A stretch of 56,701 nucleotides of DNA from Billgrantia zhangzhouensis (GTDB lineage: Bacteria > Pseudomonadota > Gammaproteobacteria > Pseudomonadales > Halomonadaceae): NCBI RefSeq assembly GCF_021404465.1, contig NZ_JABFTT010000020.1, positions 1 through 56,701 of the forward strand, read 5' to 3'. This document shows, piece after piece, positions 18,080-27,742 of this stretch. The notes beneath the pieces were generated by a model. That model was not told where the DNA came from. It ran no database searches and worked only from the letters and a program-made list of their open reading frames with translations. A program made the position numbers and the translations under genes. Every line of letters begins with the position of its first letter. The stretch's first letter is position 1.

Positions 18080-18745
18080 ATGCGCTTTGTCCCCCGTTTT
18101 ACCGATGGCCAGGAGTTTCCCCATTCGCTGGGCAAGATCGTTTGCATTGGCCGCAACTATGCCGATCACGCCAAGGAGCTGGACAACCCGATCCCCACCG
18201 AGCCGCTGCTGTTCATCAAGCCGGCAACCAGTGCGGTTCGTCTCGATGAGCCGCTTGAGCCTCCTTTCTCACGTGGCGAGGTGCACTACGAAGCGGAACT
18301 GGCGCTGCTGATCGGCGAACGATTGACCCACGCCACCTCCGATGAGGCCGAGCGTGCCATCGTCGGCATCGGCCTGGCGCTGGACCTGACCCTGCGCGAC
18401 GTGCAGACCCGCTTGAAGGAGAAGGGGCATCCCTGGGAGATCGCCAAGTCGTTCGACGGCGCCTGTCCGCTGAGCGATTTCCTGCCGCTGAGTCGCGTAC
18501 CGAACTGGAACGCGTTGACCTTCGAGCTGGAGATCGACGGCGAGCTGCGCCAGCACGGCGAGGGCGCCGACATGCTGTTCCCCGTGCCCACTCTTGTGGC
18601 CGAGATGAGCCGCCACTTCACTCTCGAACCGGGCGACGTGGTCATTACCGGTACCCCCGAGGGGGTTGGTGAACTGCCGCGTGGCGCCAAGCTGCGCCTG
18701 ACCCTCACCGGAGGTCTCGAGGTCACGGCGCAGGTGGTCGAGTAA
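18080..18745 (+). CDS. fumarylacetoacetate hydrolase (FAH)-family protein
   Basis: A 221-residue FAH-fold enzyme of the short YcgM type. KIVCIGRNYADHAKEL at the N-terminus, metal ligands in EVHYEAELALLIG, and ITGTPEGVGEL near the end match acylpyruvate/oxaloacetate-decarboxylating members. The exact substrate is not readable. Ribosome site GAAGGAG. It follows ectD by 110 bp and ends before a strong hairpin. Confidence 0.85.
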   Translation: MRFVPRFTDGQEFPHSLGKIVCIGRNYADHAKELDNPIPTEPLLFIKPATSAVRLDEPLEPPFSRGEVHYEAELALLIGERLTHATSDEAERAIVGIGLALDLTLRDVQTRLKEKGHPWEIAKSFDGACPLSDFLPLSRVPNWNALTFELEIDGELRQHGEGADMLFPVPTLVAEMSRHFTLEPGDVVITGTPEGVGELPRGAKLRLTLTGGLEVTAQVVE

Positions 18746-18778
18746 CGTCTTGCCCTGAGCGGCGCGTAGTACCCAACG

Positions 18779-18813
18779 ACGACGCCCCCGCGGCTTGGCC
18801 GCGGGGGCGTCGT
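18779..18813. terminator. bidirectional hairpin between the FAH gene and speA
   Basis: Perfect 15-bp stem, acgacgcccccgcgg (18779-18793) and ccgcgggggcgtcgt (18799-18813), loop cttgg, between two convergent genes. It could stop transcription from both sides. Confidence 0.75.
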
Positions 18814-18835
18814 GTCGTTTACGCTCGGTGTGTCG

Positions 18836-18889
18836 CTATTCGAGCCAGATCTATTCGAGCCAAGTCTATTCGAGCCAAGTCTATTCGAG
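18836..18889. repeat. 15-bp tandem repeat at the 3' end of speA
   Basis: Units ctattcgagccagat, ctattcgagccaagt (twice) and a partial ctattcgag. On the speA strand each unit reads CTCGAATAG, that is Leu-Glu-stop. The gene's last codons and stop have been copied three more times downstream, in the same register because 15 is a multiple of 3. Confidence 0.9.
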
Positions 18890-20803
18890 ATAGGTGTAGC
18901 CCTGCAGGCCCGCTGAGAGATCGTCGAGGAAATGCTCTTGCTCTTCCGCCGACAGCCCACTGTCGGCCAGTTGGCCGGCGAGCCGGTCGCGTAGCACCTT
19001 GGCGTCGAAGTTGACGTAGGCGAGCACGTCGGAGACCCGGTCGCCATGCTGGGCGTGGCTCAGCACCCACTCGCCATTCTCGTCCAGGGCGGCGTCGACG
19101 GAGTCGGTGTCACCGAACAGATTGTGAAGATCGCCCAGGATTTCCTGATAGGCGCCGACCAGGAAGAAGCCTAGCAGGCGCTCCTCGTCATCACGCCACT
19201 CCGGCAGCGGCAGGGTGGTCTCCACGCCCTGGCCGTCGACATAACCGTCGATGCGACCATCGCTGTCGCAGGTGATGTCCTGGATCACGCCGCGCCGGCT
19301 GGGCTCGCGGTTGAGCCCGGTGAGCGGCAGTACCGGGAAGATCTGGTCGATGCCCCACACGTCGGGCACCGACTGGAACAGCGAGAAGTTGACGAACAGC
19401 TTGTCGGCGAGCTTCTCGGCCAGCTCGTCGATGATCTCGCGGTGGGCGCGGTTGCGGCTGTCGAGACGCTCGCGCAGGCGCGCGCAGGCGGCGAAGTAGA
19501 CGCCCTCCGCCTCGGCGCGCACGGTGATGTCGGCCAGCCCCATGAGGAAGCGGTCGTGCATCTCGCTCATGGCCTGCAGCAGGTCGTGCCACGCCTCGAC
19601 CAGCTCGCGCGGCTCCACCGAGCCGTTGAGCAGGTCGTGGACCCGCCACAGCTCGTCGAGCTGGGGGTCGTCCTCGGCCAGACGTTCGGGCGCTTCGTCG
19701 TTGACCCGCTCCTCGCCGATCACGTTGGCGATCAGCACCGCATGATGCGCGGTAAGCGCGCGGCCCGATTCGCTGACCAGGTGAGGGTGGGGAATCTCCG
19801 CCTCGTTGCAGGCCTGGGCGAAGGCGCTGACCACGTTACGTGCATACTCGCGCATGGAGTAGTTGATCGAGCAGAAACTGCGCGAGCGGGTGCCCTCGTA
19901 GTCGATACCCAGACCGCCGCCGACGTCGACGGTGTCGATCGGTGCTCCAAGTGCCAGCAGGCTCTGGTAGAAGCGCGCGCATTCGCGCAGGCCGACCTGG
20001 ATGTCGCGGATGTTGGCGATCTGCGAGCCCAGGTGGAAGTGCACCAGCTGTAGGCTGCCCAGCGAGCCGGCTTCACGCAGACGCTCCACCACGGCCAACA
20101 TCTGGCTGGCGGTGAGGCCGAACTTGGATTTCTCGCCGCCGGTATCCTGCCACTTGCCCATGCCCACCGAAGCCAGGCGGGCGCGCAGGCCAATACGTGG
20201 GGTGACGCCAAGGCTCTCGGCTTCCTCCAGGATCAGCGGCAGCTCGGAGAATTTCTCCACCACCAGATAGACCCGGTGGCCGAGCTTCTCGCCCATCAGC
20301 GCCAGGCGGATGTACTCGCGGTCCTTGTAGCCGTTGCACACGATCAGCGAGGGACCGTCGGCGGAGAGTGCCAGCACGGCAAGCAGCTCCGGCTTGCTGC
20401 CGGCCTCGAGGCCGACCCGGCCGTGACCGCGCTCGCGGGTGGCAAGGATCTCCTCGACCACACGGCGCTGCTGGTTGACCTTGATCGGATACACGGCGGT
20501 ATAGCCGCCAAGATACTCCTCTTCCTGCATGGCCAAGTCGAAGGCGTCGCACAACTGTTCGACACGGTCATGTAGGATGTCGCTGAAACGCACCAGCACC
20601 GGCAGGCGCAGGCCGGCCTCGCGGAGTTCATCTACCAGCGGCGCCAGCGGCAGTGCCGGGCCCTCGGCTTCGCTGCCGAGGGGACGTACCAAGGCGTGGC
20701 CATGATCGTCGACATCGAAATAGCCGCTGCCCCACTGGTCGATGTTCCAAGTGCGGCGGGCCCGCTGGGCGGGTCCTGAGACAGCTCCCATGGATAGGCT
20801 CAT
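18881..20803 (-). CDS. speA: biosynthetic arginine decarboxylase
   Basis: A 640-residue PLP enzyme (alanine-racemase fold) converting arginine to agmatine for polyamine synthesis. The PLP lysine is Lys108 in VYPIKVNQQR. The glycine-rich VDVGGGLGIDYEG and ADITVRAEAEGVYF regions are present. Length is standard for SpeA. The ATG overlaps the thrB stop (atga), so the two are coupled. Its stop lies at the first unit of a 15-bp tandem repeat. Confidence 0.95.
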   Translation of the reverse strand: MSLSMGAVSGPAQRARRTWNIDQWGSGYFDVDDHGHALVRPLGSEAEGPALPLAPLVDELREAGLRLPVLVRFSDILHDRVEQLCDAFDLAMQEEEYLGGYTAVYPIKVNQQRRVVEEILATRERGHGRVGLEAGSKPELLAVLALSADGPSLIVCNGYKDREYIRLALMGEKLGHRVYLVVEKFSELPLILEEAESLGVTPRIGLRARLASVGMGKWQDTGGEKSKFGLTASQMLAVVERLREAGSLGSLQLVHFHLGSQIANIRDIQVGLRECARFYQSLLALGAPIDTVDVGGGLGIDYEGTRSRSFCSINYSMREYARNVVSAFAQACNEAEIPHPHLVSESGRALTAHHAVLIANVIGEERVNDEAPERLAEDDPQLDELWRVHDLLNGSVEPRELVEAWHDLLQAMSEMHDRFLMGLADITVRAEAEGVYFAACARLRERLDSRNRAHREIIDELAEKLADKLFVNFSLFQSVPDVWGIDQIFPVLPLTGLNREPSRRGVIQDITCDSDGRIDGYVDGQGVETTLPLPEWRDDEERLLGFFLVGAYQEILGDLHNLFGDTDSVDAALDENGEWVLSHAQHGDRVSDVLAYVNFDAKVLRDRLAGQLADSGLSAEEQEHFLDDLSAGLQGYTYLE

Positions 20804-21762
20804 GTATCGCTCGCTTCGGGCAGGGGCAGGGCGCCATGTTTCAGGCGTGCCGTGAGAATGGTATGGAACTGCGCTGGATCATGTGGCGTCAGGTCGTGAG
20901 CCGGCGGGTCCACGTAGACCACCAGCAGTCGTGACAGCCAGTAACGCAGCGCGGTCATGCGCAGCATCGTGGGCCATACCTCGCGCTCCGCGGAGGTCAG
21001 CGGCCGACGTGCCTGATAGGCCTGGACAATGGCGTCGTGGCGTTCACGGTCCAGGCGCCCGTCGGGATCGGAGGCCCAATCATTGATCACCACGGCCAGA
21101 TCGAACAGCAGGTCGCCGGTACAACCATTGTAGAAATCGATGATGCCACCCAGGCGGTTGCCCTCGAACAGGGTGTTGTCGCGGAACAGGTCGCCATGCA
21201 GGGCGCCGTGAGGCAGTGCCGGGGCAGCGCCGAACACGCCCTGGTAGATTTCCACCTCATCCTTCATCAGGGCTTGGTCCTCGGGCGAGAGATAGCCCAG
21301 CACCCTGTGATGCATGGCCACCAGCCAACTGAGATCGCGCGGATTGGGGCGATGCCCGGGAAAGTGCTGTGAGACCACATGCATGCGTCCCAGCGCCTCA
21401 CCCAAGGCGCGGCACTGCGCCAGGTTGGGCGACATGGGATGCCGGCCGGGCAGGCGCGGGAACAACAGTGAAGGCTTGCCGGCCAGGCTATGCAGGGCAA
21501 TGCCTTCACGGTCGTGCACTGGCCCTGGCACCGGCAAGCGATGTTCGTCGAGATAGTCGAGCAGGTCGACGAAGAACGGCAGCTCCTCATGCTCGCCCTG
21601 CTCGAACAGCGTCAGTACCAGCTCCCGCCGGTCGGTAGTAACGAAGAACGTCGTATTCTCGGTGCCTCCGGCAACCCCTTCCAGGGACACCAGATTGCCG
21701 ACATCGAAACGCCTGAGAAACTCTGCGACCTGTGCGTCGCTCAACGGGGTGAATACGGCCAT
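20800..21762 (-). CDS. thrB: homoserine kinase (Pseudomonas-type ThrB)
   Basis: A 320-residue choline-kinase-fold enzyme phosphorylating homoserine in threonine synthesis, the form found in pseudomonads and not the GHMP-type ThrB of E. coli. MAVFTPLSDAQVAEFLRRF, GGTENTTFFV, catalytic HGDLFRDNTLFEGN and metal-binding GIIDFYNGC are visible. The start at 21762 gives this N-terminus. Neighbours DUF2782 and polA upstream repeat the Pseudomonas order. The fold resembles SrkA/YihE, but the detailed motifs fit ThrB. Confidence 0.92.
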   Translation of the reverse strand: MAVFTPLSDAQVAEFLRRFDVGNLVSLEGVAGGTENTTFFVTTDRRELVLTLFEQGEHEELPFFVDLLDYLDEHRLPVPGPVHDREGIALHSLAGKPSLLFPRLPGRHPMSPNLAQCRALGEALGRMHVVSQHFPGHRPNPRDLSWLVAMHHRVLGYLSPEDQALMKDEVEIYQGVFGAAPALPHGALHGDLFRDNTLFEGNRLGGIIDFYNGCTGDLLFDLAVVINDWASDPDGRLDRERHDAIVQAYQARRPLTSAEREVWPTMLRMTALRYWLSRLLVVYVDPPAHDLTPHDPAQFHTILTARLKHGALPLPEASDT

Positions 21763-21870
21763 GTGTCTCTCGCCCAGGTTGCCAAGCCGCCTATTGTAGC
21801 GTCTTGGCACTTCGATGCACGCCTGCTGGACACGTTCCGCCATTCACGAAGCCATCACCCGACCTGGCGG

Positions 21871-22167
21871 CTAGAAGTGGATCAGCACCCACTGGGGCAC
21901 GGCGACCCGGTCGCCCTCCTGGCGCTCGAAATTGCCGTCGCCGTCATGGTCGACGAGGAAGTAGCTGGGCCCGCGGCGCGGACGAATCTCGATGGCATAG
22001 AGCTGACCGTTGACGCGGTACTCACGAATGGTGCGATCCTCCTCCTGACGGATGGTGATGTCGGGCTCGACATCGGCGGACGACTGGGCCAGGGCGGGGG
22101 CGGCCGACACCATGCCGAGCCCCAATGAGAGCAGAGTGACAGCGAGGATGCGGCGTGAAACGTTCAT
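21871..22167 (-). CDS. DUF2782 family periplasmic protein
   Basis: A 98-residue exported protein. The signal peptide (about 1-28) ends in APALAQ. The mature part, with EPDITIRQEEDRTIREYRVNG and PSYFLVDHDGDGNF, is the DUF2782 pattern that often sits between polA and thrB. Function unknown. Start at 22167, with an AGGCC-type weak ribosome site. First gene of the leftward thrB-speA unit. Confidence 0.85.
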   Translation of the reverse strand: MNVSRRILAVTLLSLGLGMVSAAPALAQSSADVEPDITIRQEEDRTIREYRVNGQLYAIEIRPRRGPSYFLVDHDGDGNFERQEGDRVAVPQWVLIHF

Positions 22168-22350
22168 GGTGGGCCTCCAGAGATCGCTTGCGACGAACGC
22201 TGCACCGAGTGACTGCCCCGGTGTGCGATTAACCTCAGTGTATGACGTTGGACCGCATGATCCCAACGATGGCGGCAAAAGCGGCGCGCAATGCGTATCA
22301 TGGCTGATCAAGATCACATTTTCTTGCACAGACCCAACGGATGCCGATAC

Positions 22351-25134
22351 ATGGCCGCTACGCCCATCGTTCTCGTCGACGGTTCGTCCTATCTCTACCG
22401 CGCCTTTCACGCTCTGCCGCCGCTGACCACCTCTTCCGGTCAGCCCACCGGTGCCGTCAAGGGCGTGCTCAACATGCTCAAACGGTTGATCAAGGATTAC
22501 CCGGACAGTCCCATGGCGGTGGTCTTCGATGCCAAGGGCAAGACCTTCCGCGATGAGCTGTTCGAGCAGTACAAGGCCCAACGCCCGCCGATGCCCGACG
22601 ACCTGCGCAGCCAGGTGGAGCCGCTCTATGCCTGTATCCGCGCCCTGGGCCTGCCGCTGCTGTGTGTCGAGGGCGTCGAGGCCGACGATGTCATCGGTAC
22701 CTTGGCCAGGCATGCTACCGAGGCGGGACGCGACGCGGTGATCTCCACCGGTGACAAGGACATGGCGCAGTTGGTGAACTCGCACATCACCCTGGTCAAT
22801 ACCATGAAGGACGAGACTCTCGACGCGGAAGGGGTCAAGGCAAAGTTCGGCCTACCGCCGGAGTTGATCATCGATTACCTGGCATTGATGGGCGACAAGG
22901 TAGACAACATCCCAGGCGTGCCGGGGGTGGGCGAGAAGACTGCGCTGGGCTTGCTGCAAGGCATGGGGGGAGGGCTCGACACCATCTATGCCGACCTCGA
23001 CCGTGTCGCCACGCTCGACTTCCGCGGCGCCAAGTCACTGCCGAAGAAGCTCGACGAGCACCGTGAGATGGCCTATCTCTCCTACCAGTTGGCCACCATC
23101 AAGACCGACTGCGAGCTGCCGGTGGGGCTCGACGACCTCGATATTGCCCATCCCGATCGCGAGGCACTCAAGCGGCTCTACACCGAGCTCGAGTTCAAGG
23201 CCTGGCTCTCCGAGTTGCTCTCCGGCAAGGATGAGGGCGTCGATGACGTCGAGCGTGGCGCCGGGGTGGCCGGCACGGCTGCCGCAGGCAACCTTGACCC
23301 GCAGGCACCGCCAGCCAGCGTGGCCGCCTGCAAGAACCATCTGATCCTGACCCAGGCCGAACTCGACGAGTGGCTGGCTCGGCTCGGCGCCTGCGAGGCC
23401 TTCTGCTTCGATCTCGAGACCAACAGTCTCAACTACATGGATGCCGAGATCGTCGGCGTGGGGCTGGCGCTCGAACCCGGCGAGGCGGCTTACGTGCCGC
23501 TGGCACACGACTACCTCGACGTGCCCGAGCAGCTCGACCGGGCTGCCGTGCTTGCCGCCCTCAAGCCGCTGCTGGAGGACCCCTGCCGCGGCAAGATCGG
23601 CCAGAATCTCAAGTACGACATCTCGGTGCTGGCCAACTACGACATTCGGGTGCGTGGGCCGCTCACTGACACCATGCTCGAATCCTACGTGCTCAACTCC
23701 ACCGCCACTCGTCACGACATGGATTCGCTGGCGCTGAAATACCTGGGCCAGAAGACGGTGAGCTTCGAGGAGATCGCCGGCAAGGGCGCCAAGCAGCTCA
23801 CCTTCAACCAGATTGACTTCGAGCAGGCCGTACCCTACGCCTGCGAGGACGTCGACGTGACCCTGCGCCTGCACTGCGAGCTGAGGCCACGCATCGAGGC
23901 AGAGGGGCGCTTGGCCGAAGTGCTCGATAGTATCGAGCGGCCGCTGATCCCGGTGCTCTCGCGTATCGAGCGCACCGGGGTGGCGATCGATGCCGCGCGG
24001 CTGCACGCCCAGAGCCAGGAGCTCGAAGCGCGCATCGCCGAGCTGGAAACCCGTGCCTTCGAGCTGGCCGGACGCGAGTTTAACCTTGGCTCACCCAAGC
24101 AGTTGGGCGAGATCCTGTTCGAAGAGCAGAAGATCCCGGTGATCAAGAAGACGCCCAAGGGAGCGCCTTCCACCGCCGAAGCCGTGCTCGAGGAGCTGGC
24201 GCTGGACTACCCGCTGCCCAAGGTGATCATGGAGCATCGCGGCCTGGCCAAGCTCAAGTCGACCTACACCGATAAGCTGCCGCGGCTGGTCAACAAGCGC
24301 ACCGGGCGGCTGCACACCAGCTATCATCAGGCGGTTGCTGCCACCGGCCGGCTCTCCTCGAGCGACCCCAACCTGCAGAACATCCCCATCCGCACCGAGG
24401 AGGGGCGTAAGATTCGCCAGGCTTTCATCGCCCGGCCCGGCTATCGCATCGTCGCCGCCGACTACTCGCAGATCGAGCTGCGCATCATGGCGCATCTCTC
24501 CGCGGACGAGGGGCTGCTCTCGGCCTTTGCCGAGGGGAGCGATATCCATGCCGCTACTGCGGCCGAGGTCTTCGGCGTACCGCTGGAGAAGGTCTCGGGG
24601 GAGCAGCGGCGCAGCGCCAAGGCGATCAACTTCGGGCTGATCTACGGCATGAGCGCCTGGGGCCTGTCCAAACAGCTACGCATCGAGCGCAGCCAGGCGC
24701 AGACCTACATCGACCGCTACTTCGACCGCTACCCGGGCGTGGCCCGCTACATGGACCGCATCCGCGCCCAGGCCGCCGAGGATGGCTACGTCGAAACCGT
24801 GTATGGCCGCCGCCTCTACCTGCCCGAGATCCGCGCCCAGAACCATGCCCGGCGTCAGGCCGCTGAGCGTACTGCGATCAATGCGCCGATGCAGGGCACT
24901 GCAGCTGACATCATCAAGCGCGCCATGATCGCAGTCGACGCCTGGCTGCAGGAGAGCGCCTTTGACGCCTGCATGGTGATGCAGGTCCACGACGAACTGG
25001 TGTTCGAGGTTGGCGAAGGGCAGGTGAATGAGTTCATCGACGAGGTGAAGGCGCGCATGCAGGCCGCCGCCGAACTCAGCGTACCGCTCATCGTCGAGGC
25101 CGAGAGTGGAGTCAATTGGGACGAAGCCCACTAG
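22351..25134 (+). CDS. polA: DNA polymerase I
   Basis: A 927-residue polymerase with three domains. The 5'-3' exonuclease (about 1-300) contains VDGSSYLYRAFHALPPL and GDKVDNIPGVPGVGEKTA. The 3'-5' proofreading domain is catalytically complete (Asp354, Glu356 in CFDLETNS). The polymerase has DYSQIELRI (Asp704), KAINFGLIYGMS and MQVHDELVFEV. The ATG at 22351 gives the conserved N-terminus, though no strong ribosome site precedes it. Its TAG stop coincides with the CTAG target of a MITE-like element that begins at the next base. Confidence 0.96.
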   Translation: MAATPIVLVDGSSYLYRAFHALPPLTTSSGQPTGAVKGVLNMLKRLIKDYPDSPMAVVFDAKGKTFRDELFEQYKAQRPPMPDDLRSQVEPLYACIRALGLPLLCVEGVEADDVIGTLARHATEAGRDAVISTGDKDMAQLVNSHITLVNTMKDETLDAEGVKAKFGLPPELIIDYLALMGDKVDNIPGVPGVGEKTALGLLQGMGGGLDTIYADLDRVATLDFRGAKSLPKKLDEHREMAYLSYQLATIKTDCELPVGLDDLDIAHPDREALKRLYTELEFKAWLSELLSGKDEGVDDVERGAGVAGTAAAGNLDPQAPPASVAACKNHLILTQAELDEWLARLGACEAFCFDLETNSLNYMDAEIVGVGLALEPGEAAYVPLAHDYLDVPEQLDRAAVLAALKPLLEDPCRGKIGQNLKYDISVLANYDIRVRGPLTDTMLESYVLNSTATRHDMDSLALKYLGQKTVSFEEIAGKGAKQLTFNQIDFEQAVPYACEDVDVTLRLHCELRPRIEAEGRLAEVLDSIERPLIPVLSRIERTGVAIDAARLHAQSQELEARIAELETRAFELAGREFNLGSPKQLGEILFEEQKIPVIKKTPKGAPSTAEAVLEELALDYPLPKVIMEHRGLAKLKSTYTDKLPRLVNKRTGRLHTSYHQAVAATGRLSSSDPNLQNIPIRTEEGRKIRQAFIARPGYRIVAADYSQIELRIMAHLSADEGLLSAFAEGSDIHAATAAEVFGVPLEKVSGEQRRSAKAINFGLIYGMSAWGLSKQLRIERSQAQTYIDRYFDRYPGVARYMDRIRAQAAEDGYVETVYGRRLYLPEIRAQNHARRQAAERTAINAPMQGTAADIIKRAMIAVDAWLQESAFDACMVMQVHDELVFEVGEGQVNEFIDEVKARMQAAAELSVPLIVEAESGVNWDEAH

Positions 25135-25268
25135 GGAAACACTGCACAAATGCCTGCGCGAGCGAATCGCTGCGTTGCGCGGAATCCTCACCTATACCCC
25201 ATAGGCTCCGGTTCCTGTGCTCCGTGCGCCTTGCGCTTCATCTCGCTCGTCGATTTGTTCAGCGTTCC
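25135..25268. mobile_element. MITE-like element, copy A
   Basis: A 134-bp element with imperfect terminal inverted repeats: ggaaacactgcacaaat at the left, and gattTGTTCAGCGTTCC at the right (one T shorter than in the other copies). It is in the opposite orientation to copies B and C; its reverse complement matches copy C almost throughout. Flanks are CTAG left and CGAG right, a near match to a 4-bp target duplication. No transposase is encoded. It abuts the polA stop codon. Confidence 0.8.
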
Positions 25269-25282
25269 CGAGGTACCCAATG

Positions 25283-25312
25283 AAAATGCCACCGCGGCTG
25301 CGGTGGCATTTT
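25283..25312. terminator. bidirectional terminator between polA and fbpA
   Basis: Thirteen-pair stem, aaaatgccaccgc (25283-25295) and gcggtggcatttt (25300-25312), loop ggct, with A-run and T-run on the two sides, between convergent genes. Confidence 0.9.
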
Positions 25313-25337
25313 TCGTTTCGAGCCTATTGGCTAAGGC

Positions 25338-26366
25338 TTACCGCCAGCCGACACGATCGAAGATCCTGATCGCTTCCGGGTTGTTCTCGCCCAGCACGCT
25401 GATGTTCAGGTCGTCCTTCTTCAGCTCGCCCCAGGATTTCAGTGTTTCGTCCATGTTCACACCGTCTACGACCGGATACTCGTAGTTGCCAGCGGCGAAG
25501 AATTCCTGAGCGGTGTCGGAGGCCAGGAACTCGAGGAAGCGGATGGCGTTCTCGCGGTTCGGCGAGGTGGCGACGACGCCCGCGCCGCCGACGTTGACGT
25601 GAATGCCGCGGTCGTCCTGATTGGGGAACAGAATGTCTACGCTTTCAGCAACGTTGCGGTCGGCTTCGCTGTCGGAGTTGAGTAGGCGAACGTAGTAGTA
25701 GTGGTTAGCCACGGCCAGGTCGCACTCGCCGGCAGCGACGGCACGAATCTGGTCGGTATCGCCGCCCTCGGGCTGACGCGCCAGGTTGGTGACGATGCCC
25801 TGGGCCCAAGCCTCGGCCTCTTCCGCGCCATGGTGGTCGATCATGGCCGCCAGCAGCGACTGGTTATAGATGTTGTTGGATGAGCGAATGCAGATTTCAC
25901 CTTCCCAGCGCGGGTCGGTCAGGTCCTCGTAGGAGGTGATGTCGCTGGGGTCGACGTTTTCTGGATTGTAGAAGATCGCCCGTACGCGCTGGCTGAAGCC
26001 GAACCACTTGCCCTCCGGGTGGCGCATGGAATCCGGCAGGCGCTCCGCCAGTACGTCGGATTCGATTCCCTGGAAGATGCCCTCCTGCTCGGCACGCCAC
26101 AGACGACCGGCATCCACGGTGATCATCACGTCGGCGGGGCTGGCAATACCTTCACGCTGAATGCGCTCGATCAGCTCATCGGAGCTGCCTTCCAGCAGAT
26201 TGACCTTGATACCGGTCTCGTCGGTGAAAGCCTGATAGAGCTGCTCATCGACGTCGTAATGGCGCGCCGAGTAGAGGTTGACCTCGTCGGCTGCTACGGT
26301 GGTGGCAAAGGCCGAGCCGGCGATCGCGGCGACAAGGGGAGCGACGAGACGGTTGCGCTGGTACAT
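25338..26366 (-). CDS. fbpA: ferric iron ABC transporter, periplasmic binding protein (FbpA/FutA-like)
   Basis: A 342-residue class II solute-binding protein. The signal peptide ends near TTVAADE (about residue 26). EVNLYSARHYDVDEQLY is the family opening. ANHYYYVRLL carries the consecutive tyrosines that coordinate Fe(III) in FbpA/FutA proteins. Its ABC partners are in the same 4-kb block but in other orientations: the ATPase is divergent, and the permease is on this strand beyond it. The 257-bp divergent region holds AT-rich sequence with only half a Fur-like site (CGATAAT near 26412). Confidence 0.88.
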   Translation of the reverse strand: MYQRNRLVAPLVAAIAGSAFATTVAADEVNLYSARHYDVDEQLYQAFTDETGIKVNLLEGSSDELIERIQREGIASPADVMITVDAGRLWRAEQEGIFQGIESDVLAERLPDSMRHPEGKWFGFSQRVRAIFYNPENVDPSDITSYEDLTDPRWEGEICIRSSNNIYNQSLLAAMIDHHGAEEAEAWAQGIVTNLARQPEGGDTDQIRAVAAGECDLAVANHYYYVRLLNSDSEADRNVAESVDILFPNQDDRGIHVNVGGAGVVATSPNRENAIRFLEFLASDTAQEFFAAGNYEYPVVDGVNMDETLKSWGELKKDDLNISVLGENNPEAIRIFDRVGWR

Positions 26367-26623
26367 TCTGCTTCTACCTCAAGGCTGGGTGGATGAGTAC
26401 GTATTTAAAACGATAATACGTTGCATTACGTTAAGTTTCATTGAAGCGCTTCGCGTATGCGTCGTCAACCCGTTTCGCCCATTGCTCATTCACGATGTGC
26501 CGCAGTTCTGACCGTAGGCAAGGAGAGCGCAGAAATGAAGACGAATGAGAGTAAATTCCAAACGCGTTCGCTGGACATTTCGGGTACGATGAATTTCATA
26601 ACTTTCTTGACCAAGTCACACCT

Positions 26624-27742
26624 ATGACTAGCCAATCGAAGCCCACTGCACTTGGGCACACCCCCTATCGCCAGCCAGCCGCGCTGAGCATGGAGGACGT
26701 CCACCACACATTCGACGGTCTGGCCGCCGTTCGAGGCGTCGACCTCGACGTGATGCCCGGTGAGGTCGTCTGCCTGCTGGGGCCATCGGGCTGCGGCAAG
26801 ACGACACTGCTGCGTATCGCCGCCGGCCTCGAAGTGCTGCAGCAGGGGCGCGTGACACTCAACGGCGGCGAGATAGCAGTGCCGAAGGGCAGGCACGTGC
26901 CGCCGGAGAAACGCAACGTTGGCCTGGCCTTCCAGGATTCGGCGCTGTTTCCTCATCTCACGGTGCTGGAGAACGTGACCTTTGGACTCAAGGGCGAGCC
27001 GCCTCGTCAGGGGCGCGAGCGTGCCTTGCACCTGCTCGAACAACTGGGCATGGCTGCCTACGCCGAGTCCTATCCGCATATGCTCTCCGGCGGACAGCAG
27101 CAGCGCGTGGCGCTGGCGCGTGCCTTGGCTCCGTCACCTCAACTGATGCTGCTCGATGAGCCCTTCTCCAGCCTCGATGCGCGTCTGCGCGACCGTATCC
27201 GCGATGACACCCTGCACGTGCTCAAGAAGGTCGGCGCAGCGACCCTGCTGGTGACCCACGACCCTGAAGAGGCCATGTTTATGGCCGACCGCATTGCGCT
27301 GATGCGCGATGGTCGCATCGTCCAGGTGGGTACGCCGCGGGAGCTCTACTGCGCTCCCTGCGATCCCTTCGTGGTGGCATTCTTCGGTGAGGTGAACGAA
27401 CTGCAGGGCGAGGTGCGCGATGGCAGGGTGATGACACCGGTGGGAGCAGTTGAAGCTGGCTGGCTCCCGGAAGGAAGCCAGGCTCAGGTAATGATTCGGC
27501 CCGAGGCGCTGCGCATCACCGAGCACTTCGCGCCGGCCCCGGAGCATCGCTACAGCCACGTGGTCATGTCCAAGTTGCTGGGGCGTAGCAGTCTGCTGCA
27601 CATCTGCGCTCACGGTGAGGACGGCAGCGAAGCCCACCTGCATGCTCGGGTGCCCGGCGTCTTCCTGCCTGCCGAGGGGCAACGGGTGGACATTCACCTC
27701 GACCTGTCGCAGGTCTTCGTCTTTCCCTCAGCGCTTGCCTGA
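26624..27742 (+). CDS. fbpC: iron ABC transporter ATP-binding protein (FbpC-like)
   Basis: A 372-residue ABC ATPase of the Fbp/Pot group. Walker A GPSGCGKTT at about 54-62, Q-loop FQDSALFPHL, signature LSGGQQQRV, Walker B LMLLDEPFSSLD and the switch His in LVTHDPEEAM are all intact. A C-terminal TOBE-type regulatory domain follows (about 255-370). No clear ribosome site lies before the ATG at 26624; a later Met before EDVHHTF is possible. Its 3' end overlaps the convergent permease gene by 15 bp. Confidence 0.9.
   Translation: MTSQSKPTALGHTPYRQPAALSMEDVHHTFDGLAAVRGVDLDVMPGEVVCLLGPSGCGKTTLLRIAAGLEVLQQGRVTLNGGEIAVPKGRHVPPEKRNVGLAFQDSALFPHLTVLENVTFGLKGEPPRQGRERALHLLEQLGMAAYAESYPHMLSGGQQQRVALARALAPSPQLMLLDEPFSSLDARLRDRIRDDTLHVLKKVGAATLLVTHDPEEAMFMADRIALMRDGRIVQVGTPRELYCAPCDPFVVAFFGEVNELQGEVRDGRVMTPVGAVEAGWLPEGSQAQVMIRPEALRITEHFAPAPEHRYSHVVMSKLLGRSSLLHICAHGEDGSEAHLHARVPGVFLPAEGQRVDIHLDLSQVFVFPSALA

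Noticed and set aside
20800..21762. SrkA/YihE stress kinase
   Set aside because: Same fold, but the N-terminus, the motifs around HGDLFRDN and DFYNGC, and the polA/DUF2782 neighbourhood match Pseudomonas-type homoserine kinase.
25150..25485. Small ORFs inside the MITE-like copies with similar products (MPARANRCVAR...)
   Set aside because: They follow the DNA repeat, differ at their ends in each copy, and have no ribosome site. They are by-products of the shared repeat sequence.
26401..26425. Fur box between fbpA and fbpC
   Set aside because: One half (CGATAAT) fits but the other half does not, so it is not reported as a site. Iron regulation is still likely.
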